Shown piece after piece: positions 59,581 to 61,699 of a stretch of 61,699 bases of DNA. The DNA lies in contig JAEUQK010000032.1 of the NCBI GenBank assembly GCA_016789265.1, forward strand, positions 1-61,699, read 5' to 3'. The DNA is from Blastocatellia bacterium (GTDB lineage: Bacteria; Acidobacteriota; Blastocatellia; Pyrinomonadales; Pyrinomonadaceae). The translations under genes and the position numbers were made by a program. Positions within the stretch are counted from its first letter, which is position 1. Each line of letters opens with the position of its first letter. Under the pieces are notes generated by a model. It was not told where the DNA came from, ran no database searches, and saw only the letters and a program-made list of their open reading frames with translations.

Positions 59581-61689
59581 CTATTGAGGATTTACTGACG
59601 ACGGCGTCGGCCGGTCGCCCGAGTTTCCAAACTGCCTTATCCAAACAGACCCATCAGAACTGTTGATCCGGTACCAAACGTTTGTGCTTGGACGAAAGAC
59701 CGAAACGTCTGCTTTACCATCGCCATCGTAGTCTCCGGGAACAGGAACGTCTTCGGCGAGACCAAACTGTTGGATCGCATGAAGTGAACCTGCCGAACCC
59801 AGAACGTACCAATGACCGTCCGTCGGGCGGAAAATTGCGTAGTCCGCTTTACCGTCGCCTGTGAAATCACCAAAAACCGGCTTATCACCGCTCGTTCCCC
59901 ACTGAAGGATCATCGGAATACTGGATGAACTGGGCAAAACGTACCACACGCCGCTCGAAGGGCGCCAAACGCCGATATCAGCCTTGCCGTCGCCTTCAAA
60001 ATCGCCGGAAATGGGCTTATCGCCGTTGATGCCCCATTGAAGTATCCGTAGCCCAAGCGAACTCTGCCACACATACCAGACACCGGTCGATGGCCTCCAG
60101 ACCGCAATATCCGTTCTGCCGTCGGCATCATAATCGGCGGCAACCGGCTCATCGCCGTTCAGGCCAAATTGAACAACACGGAGCCCGGTCGAACTCCCGT
60201 TTATCCACCAAACGCCGGACGATGGCCGCCAGATAGCAACATCAGATCTACCGTCGCCGTCATAGTCGCCAGGCACAACACGGTCTTCGGCAATACCCCA
60301 TTGAGTACCGGTTAACGCATTATCCGAACTTTGCTCGATCAGCCAGCTACCGGAGGATGGTGTAAATACAGCCGTGTCTGTCCTTCTGTCTCCGTCAAAG
60401 TCTGATACAACGTTCTTGCCCGGCGACGTCGACTGCCGTACATCGACAATGTATAGCCCGGAGGCAAGGTCCCCGATCAAAATACGGTCGTCGCCAAGGA
60501 AAGGAAACACGGCCCACGCACCGTCATAACCCGTCGGAACGGAGTTTTGGAGATTCACGCTGCCGCACACTATATCCCAGGGTTCGCCCGCCAAGGTGCC
60601 GGTTTTGGTTTCTGCAGGTTCAAAAAAGGCCGTCTGGTAGGTGTCATATTGCCCGATACGCGTCAGCGTCGCCGGATCGGAAATATCGAAAACCTGAAGT
60701 CCGGCCTGATACCACGAAACATAAAGTTTGTTGCCCTTAACGACCGGATTGTGCGGAGTAACGGCGTTCAGGCCAAGGTCGTTCATCGTGACCTTATTGA
60801 CCAACAGCGGTGTCGCGGGATTTGAGACATTGTAAACACGTACGTCGCCGGGACTTGGCCCATTAGCAGCAGAACCACCAACTTCACGTGCGCTGTATAG
60901 GTAGTTTCCGTCTTCGCTGGTCCAGCTGCTGTGCATGCTGTTTCCGTTTGTCACCGAAGCATTCGGATCTTCTATAAATCCAAGCAGAGCAGGTGTCTGT
61001 GTCCCGATGTTTGAAATATCATAGATCTCGGTCCTACCTCGGGTGGTCGAGGTTCCCCAACCGGAGGTGAACATACGGTTTCCTCTGATGTGCATCGCGT
61101 GGACCCAGCTTGTTTCAGTGGGATTGATGTCACGGATAAAAACAGGTGTCGCCGGATTAGTAACGTTGATCACCTTAAGGAGTTTGTTGGAAAATCCGTT
61201 AAAATTCTCTATGAGGTAAGTAGCTCCATTCTGTTCAAATACGACCATCTCATGAATGGAATTGAATGCATTACCGTTTGACGAATTGACCACACCGAGC
61301 AGCTGCGGGCTGGCCGGGTTACTGAGATCGACAATGTAAACGCCGCCGCCGTTTCCGCTGCCGAAATATCCTCGATCGTTTACAACGATCGCTTCCAGGA
61401 ATTGTTCGGTCGTGCTTGCCGTCCCCGTTCGAATTGGGTTGTACCAATTCGCAAGAGTCGGTGCATCGGCATCCGCGATGTTAAAGATGAACGCACCGCG
61501 ACAGTTATAACTGCCCATAACGGCAGTGTTCCCCTCGGCATATATATCGGCAAATTTCAGATTTGAACTGCTTCCGCAATTTGGCGAGATCTGGGACCTG
61601 AGGCGTACCCTTTGTGCGGTCGTGTCAGCTGACAAAAGAAACAAGATAGACAGCAATAGGGTAACGGCGAGTAAACTTTTGTTTATCAT
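59581..61689 (-). CDS. Secreted LVIVD-repeat and VCBS/FG-GAP-repeat protein
   Basis: A 702-residue protein from ATG 61689, with AAGG at the window edge 6 nt upstream. It has a signal peptide (SLLAVTLLLSILFLLSADTTAQ). Residues about 45-410 hold LVIVD-type propeller repeats (VYIVDLSNPASPQLLG, LKVINVTNPATPVF, LQVFDISDPATLTRIG). From about 430 on, six tandem repeats of about 46 residues follow (DYDGDGRSDVAIWRPSSGVWW-like), the calcium-binding FG-GAP/VCBS pattern typical of Blastocatellia surface proteins. It is probably extracellular. There is no anchor or PEP-CTERM-like tail. Confidence 0.85.
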   Translation of the reverse strand: MINKSLLAVTLLLSILFLLSADTTAQRVRLRSQISPNCGSSSNLKFADIYAEGNTAVMGSYNCRGAFIFNIADADAPTLANWYNPIRTGTASTTEQFLEAIVVNDRGYFGSGNGGGVYIVDLSNPASPQLLGVVNSSNGNAFNSIHEMVVFEQNGATYLIENFNGFSNKLLKVINVTNPATPVFIRDINPTETSWVHAMHIRGNRMFTSGWGTSTTRGRTEIYDISNIGTQTPALLGFIEDPNASVTNGNSMHSSWTSEDGNYLYSAREVGGSAANGPSPGDVRVYNVSNPATPLLVNKVTMNDLGLNAVTPHNPVVKGNKLYVSWYQAGLQVFDISDPATLTRIGQYDTYQTAFFEPAETKTGTLAGEPWDIVCGSVNLQNSVPTGYDGAWAVFPFLGDDRILIGDLASGLYIVDVRQSTSPGKNVVSDFDGDRRTDTAVFTPSSGSWLIEQSSDNALTGTQWGIAEDRVVPGDYDGDGRSDVAIWRPSSGVWWINGSSTGLRVVQFGLNGDEPVAADYDADGRTDIAVWRPSTGVWYVWQSSLGLRILQWGINGDKPISGDFEGDGKADIGVWRPSSGVWYVLPSSSSIPMILQWGTSGDKPVFGDFTGDGKADYAIFRPTDGHWYVLGSAGSLHAIQQFGLAEDVPVPGDYDGDGKADVSVFRPSTNVWYRINSSDGSVWIRQFGNSGDRPTPSSVNPQ

Positions 61690-61699
61690 CAAGAACCTT

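Overview
The window looks like chromosomal DNA of an Acidobacteriota bacterium, probably class Blastocatellia (Pyrinomonadaceae-like). That placement is inference. It rests on the mix of Ser/Thr kinases with FHA domains, a fused LptF-LptG permease, a DUF6677 protein, Asn-rich tails, and a secreted protein with tandem GDYDGDG...FRPS...WY (VCBS/FG-GAP) repeats. No rRNA, CRISPR array or prophage was seen. One tRNA gene (Lys, anticodon CTT) is present.

Layout. 1-5 kb: a truncated nucleotidyltransferase, tsaB-rimI, a DUF465 gene, a secreted beta-propeller protein and ssb. 4.2-12.1 kb: dnaE-accA leftward, then miaB, a bifunctional-nuclease gene and parA-parB rightward; dnaE and miaB diverge from only 15 bp. 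12.1-15 kb: a long C-rich leader and the overlapping metK-ahcY pair of the SAM cycle. 15-17.6 kb: an accessory patch with a REP-associated transposase (RAYT) among many hairpins. 17.6-24 kb: exported peptidases (S9, M19), DDAH and small orphan proteins. 24-29 kb: recO, fused lptFG and small membrane proteins, then a C26 amidotransferase. 29-32.4 kb: hslV-hslU and a fibronectin-III lipoprotein.

32.4-32.8 kb is the most interesting gap. A consensus promoter on the minus strand is followed about 210 nt later by a strong terminator with no ORF between, which suggests an unannotated small RNA. Next to it is a near-perfect CIRCE (HrcA operator) that faces a fumarylacetoacetase-family/transaldolase operon instead of groESL.

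36.2-45.4 kb is a cell-envelope control locus: an FhaA-like protein and a Ser/Thr kinase on the minus strand, and an FHA protein, a PbpA-type transpeptidase, a RodA/FtsW glycosyltransferase and a PP2C phosphatase on the plus strand. It recalls the actinobacterial pknA/pknB-pbpA-rodA-pstP-fha locus. 45-53 kb: a SpoU methyltransferase, an acyl-CoA carboxylase beta subunit, alr, a LURP-one protein, YihY, a SIS-domain protein and an O-antigen ligase-like protein. 53-59.5 kb is a second signalling block: two kinases (one with FHA, one with PEGA), two zinc-ribbon membrane proteins sharing a PT(I/V)MM...PRxT linker motif, the tRNA, and an FHA-PrsW fusion. The window ends in the LVIVD/VCBS-repeat protein.

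Regulation. Several transcription-unit heads have a sigma70-type -10 box only 6-8 nt before the start codon and no Shine-Dalgarno sequence (recO, hslV, 23252, 46224, 46312, 54339, 59502), suggesting that leaderless mRNAs are common here. Other genes (parB, metK, the M19 peptidase, usp, the PP2C gene) have clear Shine-Dalgarno sites. Many neighbours overlap by ATGA, GTGA or TTGA, consistent with translational coupling.
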